In this document: positions 59,700-64,000 of the stretch, piece after piece
How positions within the stretch are numbered: the stretch's first letter is position 1
Layout: the number at the start of each line of letters is the position of its first letter
Assembly (NCBI GenBank): GCA_036874045.1
Contig: CM072347.1
Span: forward strand, 6,140,501-6,204,500
Length of the DNA: 64,000 bases
DNA from: Cymodocea nodosa
Taxonomy: Eukaryota > Streptophyta > Magnoliopsida > Alismatales > Cymodoceaceae
Direction of reading: 5' to 3'
Notes under the pieces: model-generated
Seen by the model: the letters and a program-made list of their open reading frames with translations, nothing else
Told to the model about the DNA's origin: nothing
Database searches by the model: none
Program-made: the position numbers and the translations under genes

Positions 59700-62150
59700 C
59701 ACATAGCCTACAAATACCTAAATTTAATCTAATGTTGCATAATGTATTTTCGTCTAGAGGTTTTGTAAATATATCAGCTAATTGATTTTTACTAGACACA
59801 AATTGTAATTTAATTTTTCCTTTAATTAGGTTATTTCTTAAAAAATGATGTTTAACCTCTATATGCTTTGCTCTTGAATGTAATACAGGATTTTTGGAAA
59901 GATTTATTGCAGAACTACTGTCACAATAAATTTCAATTGTATCATAAGATAATCCAAAATCTTCTAAAGTTTATCTTATCCACAAAATCTGAGTGCAACA
60001 CAATGCAGCAGCAACATATTCAGCTTCTGTAGTAGAAAGTGCTACACAGTTTTGCTTTTTACTAAACCATGATACCAAATTATTTCCCAATAATTGACAT
60101 GTGCCACTGGTACTCTTTCTATCAGATTTAGATCCTGCATAATCAACATTAGTATATCCTATAAGATCTATTGAACTATCCTTAGAATAATACAGTTTGA
60201 AATTTTTAGTTCCTTGTATATATCTAAATATTCTTTTAATTGCAATTAAGTGTGATTCTTTAGGATTAGATTGAAATCTAGCACAAACACACACAACAAA
60301 CATAATATCAGGTCTACTAGCAGTCAAATAAAGTAAAGAACCAATCATACTTCTGTATTTTCTTTGATTTATAGATTTTCCTATGTCATCAATATCTAAC
60401 TTTAAAGTAGTACTCATAGGAGTTCCTCGAATCCTTGTATCATTAAAATTAAATTTCTTAAGCATTTCAACTGCATATTTTCCTAATTTAAAAATATACA
60501 TTTATCCATTTGCTTAATTTGAAGTCCTAGAAAATATGAAAGTTCTCCTATCATACTCATTTCAAACTGATTAGTCATCTCTTCAGAGAATATTTCTATC
60601 AACTTATCAGAAGTTGCTCCAAAGATTATATCATCCACGTATATTTGAACAACAATCTGATCTTTACCATCTCTCTTAATAAATAGAGTATGATCCACTT
60701 TTCCCATGATATAGCCTTTTTCTATTAAAAAAGTAGACAATCTTTCATACCATGATCTAGGTGCTTGCTTCAAACCATATAAGGCTTTCTTCAATTTATA
60801 CACAAAGTCAGGATTTTTAATATCTTCAAATCCAGGTGGTTGTTTTACATAGACTTCTTCATTAATTAAACCATTTAGAAATGCACTCTTTACATCCATT
60901 TGATATAATTTAAAATCCATATAACAAGCATAGGCCAATAATATTCTAATACTTTCTAACCTAGCCACAGGAGCAAATGTTTCATCATAATCTAATCCTT
61001 CTTCCTGTGTATACCCTTGTGCAACTAATCTAGCTTTATTCCTTATAATTTGACTAGTTTCATTAGTTTTGTTTCTAAAGATCCACTTTGTACCTATTAT
61101 GGACTGATTTTCTAGTAGAGAGACTAATTCCCATACATCATTTCTGATGAATTGATTTAGTTCTTCTTGCATTGCCATTATCCAATTTTCATCAGATAAT
61201 GCTTCTTGTATATTCCTTGGTTCCACCATAGAAACAAACATACACATACTATTTAAATTTATTGAAGCTCTAGTTTTAACTCCCTCATTAATATTACCAA
61301 TGACTTGAGTAATGGGATGTGATGAAGAATAACGCCAATTTCTCTGATTTTCCTCAATATTCTCATCAACAACTGAAAGTCCATCACTTTCATCATTAGT
61401 TTGATCATTTAAGTTCATATTTTTGATTTTCTCAGATAAATCATCAATCTCTCTATTGATCTCTAACTCATTTGGAAAATTGATCATATCATCATTGTCA
61501 GCTTTAGATTGAGATTCTCTAAGAGAATTTTCATTGAAGCTTACATGGAGGGTTTCTTCAATAGTGCTAGAAGTCTTGTTATATACTCTATAGGCTTTAC
61601 TTCTAGTAGAGTAACCTACAAAAATTCCTTCATCCGATTTGGCTTGAAATTTATCCCTTTTATCCTTAGTATTAAGAATAAAACACTTGCAGCCAAATGG
61701 TTTCATATAGGAAATTTTTGGAACCCTATTAAACATAATTTCAAAAGGAGTTTTATTAACATGAGGTCTTAAATGACTTCTGTTAATAACATAACAAGTT
61801 GTATTTACTGCTTCAGCCCAAAGATTTTGAGGTAACTTATGTTCATTCAACATAGTTCTGGCCATTTCTTGAAGTGATCTATTCTTTCTCTCAACAACAC
61901 CATTTTGACATGGTGCTCTTGGAAAAGAAAATCTGTGATCAATGTCATGCTCATTACAATAGTTATCCATTTGATCATTATCAAATTCAGTTCCATGATC
62001 ACTCCTAAGTTTTTGAATAGAGACACTGCTCATTTTGAACAAAATTGCAAAACATTTTAAATTTTTCAAAAACTTCTGTCTTAGATGCTAGAAAATATAC
62101 CCAAGTGTATCTAGAGAAATCATCTACTAAAACAAATACATACCGTTTAC
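59700..62150 (-). mobile_element. Copia D integrase, RT and RNase H region
   Basis: Integrase core with [18 protein letters not shown] and [19 protein letters not shown] with [57 protein letters not shown] and [13 protein letters not shown] (the YVDD box). RNase H with ALSTTEAEYVAAALC. Complete set of Ty1/Copia motifs in the right order, SIRE-type wording. It is the best preserved pol in the window. Confidence 0.95.
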
Positions 62151-62159
62151 CACCAAGAC

Positions 62160-62771
62160 TTATGATTCTTGTTGGCCAAATAGATCAATATGTATAAGTT
62201 CTAAGACTCTCTTACTTGAAATATCAGTTTTGGATTTAAAAGAGTTTTTGTGAAGTTTACCTAACTCACATGCATCACACATAAAGTTCTTTAAGTATTT
62301 AATCTTTGGTAAACCTCTCACTAAATGTTTTCTAGATAGTTTGTGTAATAGTCTCATATTTATATGCCCAATCCTTCTATGCCATAGATATGCATCACTA
62401 GTTTCAGCTAGCAAATATGAATTTAAATCAACTACACCAGAAGGTAAAGATAAAATACATATAGAACCTTTTCTTTTAGCAATAAACTTAATTTCATCTG
62501 TATTTTTATCAATTATTTTGCATACATTATCTTCAAACACTACATAATATCCATTTTCAGTTAGTTTTATGACACTCAGCAAATTAAATCCTAGGTTTTC
62601 TACATATAGTACATTCGAAATAACACAAGTAGGAGTTATTTGAACATTGCCCATACCTATGATTTTATCTTTGCTTTTGTTTCCAAATGTTACACTTCCT
62701 TTCATGGTATTTGTAAAATTTTGTAATAGACTTTTTTGTCCGGTCATGTGACTTGACGCTCCACTATCCAA
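62160..62771 (-). mobile_element. Copia D protease and integrase N-terminal region
   Basis: Protease with DSGASSHMTGQKSLL (near 62770), followed by the integrase zinc-binding region (LWHRRIGHINMRLL and CDACELGKLHKNSF). Belongs to the same polyprotein as the region to its left. Confidence 0.92.
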
Positions 62772-62789
62772 GATCCATTTTGATGTTGT

Positions 62790-64000
62790 TTCCTCCTACA
62801 ACACAAATTAAGAAAAACTTTTTCTTGGTACCCAATGTTGTTGAGGACCAAGCTCATTAAACGCATATTTCTTCTTTTTGTTTAAAAATAGTTTAACATT
62901 ATCATTTATATTCTTATTAGTTGTAAGTACTATTGATTTATCATTAGCTTCATACTCACATATAGCATTATTGCTTTTGCAATCATTCTTTTTGTTTTCA
63001 GATGTAGTATAATCAAGACCAAACATATTTTTATCAGATGTTAATTTATTTTGGTCATGCTTATACATTTCTGTAAGTTCATACCAAGATTTTGTACTTG
63101 TATTAGCACTTTCCGTACATACAAAATCTTTTTCTACACAAGAATTTTTTGTTTTATCACATACAGAATGAGTAATTGGTCTAATACTGGTGTATTGAAT
63201 TACATGCTCAGGTTTCTGAATTTTCAGTTTACTATAATTGTCTGAAATTTTAGAAACATTAGAAACTGAATTTTTAGAACAAGAAACAAGATTTTTAGAA
63301 ACATTTATAGTCATGTTAGAAGTACAATTTGACAAATCACATTGATTTATATTATTACTCCATGATTCATCCCTTGAAGTACCTACTTCTACATATTTAT
63401 TACCTTGTTTCATAATAAAAGGAATTTTAGTCTTAGATTTACTTGAACTACAACTAATAAATCCTTTATTGGCTTGAGATTCAAGATATTTAGGATAATC
63501 AAATCCTAAGCCAAATTTATAAGACACCGCAGGGGTACTAGTTAGTTTGTCTAACTTAGTTTGACTTAAATTCCATTTCTCAATGGTAGAATTTAAATCT
63601 TGCTCTCTTAGTTTTAATTTATCTATCTCTAATTTAAGTTCATTTATATTGTTTCTCAACATTTCATTTTCAGATTCTATCTTTAATTTTTCAGCATTTA
63701 TATTCTGTATTTGTTCATGCAAGATACATTCATTAAATCTAAATTTTTGCAAATCTCTAGCATGATTTTCATTATCACATTTAAAGTTTTCTAAAGTAGT
63801 AAACAGGAAACAATTTTCTTCTTCCATAATGGATGAAGATTTTCTAATATTCTTATTTTCCAGTTTACATACTTTAAGTTTTTGTAATAATGCATGATAA
63901 GCACATAATAATTCATCAAAGTTGAAATCTGAATGACTTTCAGGATCAGATATTACCTCAAACTCATCTGCCATGAAGCACACATGAGCAACGTCTTCTA
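62790..64000 (-). mobile_element. Copia D gag C-terminal coiled-coil region (cut by window end)
   Basis: Long Asn/Lys/Glu-rich helix-forming stretch (INAEKLKIESENEMLRNNI-type, about 63550-63850), then an Asn/Ser-rich tail and LGPQQHWVPRK near the left end. The zinc knuckle and gag N-terminus lie beyond 64000. Confidence 0.88.

Larger units (their letters stand above)
53759..64000 (-). mobile_element. Copia element D (SIRE/Maximus lineage), continues past the window, nearly whole in view
   Basis: Starts TGCAGGATCG at 53759 with its 3' LTR (to 55339). Polypurine tract, 3' ORF, linker, RNase H, RT, integrase, protease and part of gag follow in the expected order, up to the window end. The primer site and 5' LTR lie outside. 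It is inserted in the Gypsy 3 LTR; CCAAG (53754-53758) would be the left target duplication. Of all copies its pol is the best preserved (over 500 codons uninterrupted), with only a few breaks in view. Subfamily is as Copia C. Confidence 0.93.

Noticed and set aside
35627-64000. Plus-strand ORFs opposite the Copia genes
   Set aside because: They are shadows of the minus-strand coding regions, without family resemblance.

Overview
The window is plant nuclear DNA, almost certainly from a flowering plant with a repeat-rich genome. It is AT-rich, has one intron-rich host gene with plant-type splice sites, and is otherwise packed with plant LTR retrotransposons. The one host gene I can define is a complete-looking class I diterpene synthase of the ent-kaurene synthase type (TPS-e) at 3044-9011 on the plus strand. 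I assembled it from 14 exons that keep one open frame (802 codons plus stop), from a plastid-transit-like first exon to a conserved C-terminus. No partner gene such as a copalyl diphosphate synthase or a P450 lies in the window.

Layout. 1-250: fragment of an Athila-like Gypsy element. 253-970: two local tandem arrays. 1390-1930: an unassigned GC-rich island. 3044-9011: the kaurene synthase gene. 10080-10870: old chromovirus-type Gypsy integrase fossil. 11633 to the window end: a nested retrotransposon block. It holds Copia A (11633-24755, target duplication GGAAA), an older Copia fragment B (24761-26788) carrying a 5S-rRNA-derived short retroposon (about 26168-26627), Athila-like Gypsy 1 (from 26789), Copia C (35627-46686, duplication TTTAG) inserted in the right LTR of Gypsy 1, Gypsy 2 (47229 to about 52890), an inverted piece of a third Gypsy LTR (about 52900-53758), and Copia D (53759 to beyond 64000) inserted in that piece. 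All Copia copies lie on the minus strand and look like the SIRE/Maximus lineage: long LTRs of about 1.6 kb, an initiator-Met tRNA primer site, a large coiled-coil gag and an extra 3' ORF.

Most interesting signals. (1) The extra 3' ORF of the Copia elements and the extra 3' ORF of the Athila-like Gypsy elements are clearly related, although the elements belong to different superfamilies. (2) Both superfamilies carry arrays of the same short inverted motif (AACTCAACGA / TCGTTGAGTT and variants) in their LTRs and just ahead of the 3' ORF, some forming perfect hairpins. (3) The Copia LTRs carry five G-boxes (CACGTG) in about 270 bp upstream of their TATA box. (4) A 5S-rRNA-headed, T-tract-ended insertion looks like a plant 5S-derived SINE. 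Together (1) and (2) suggest exchange of a 3' module between Copia and Gypsy elements in this genome. No computation was run: boundaries, exon joins and similarities were read by eye.
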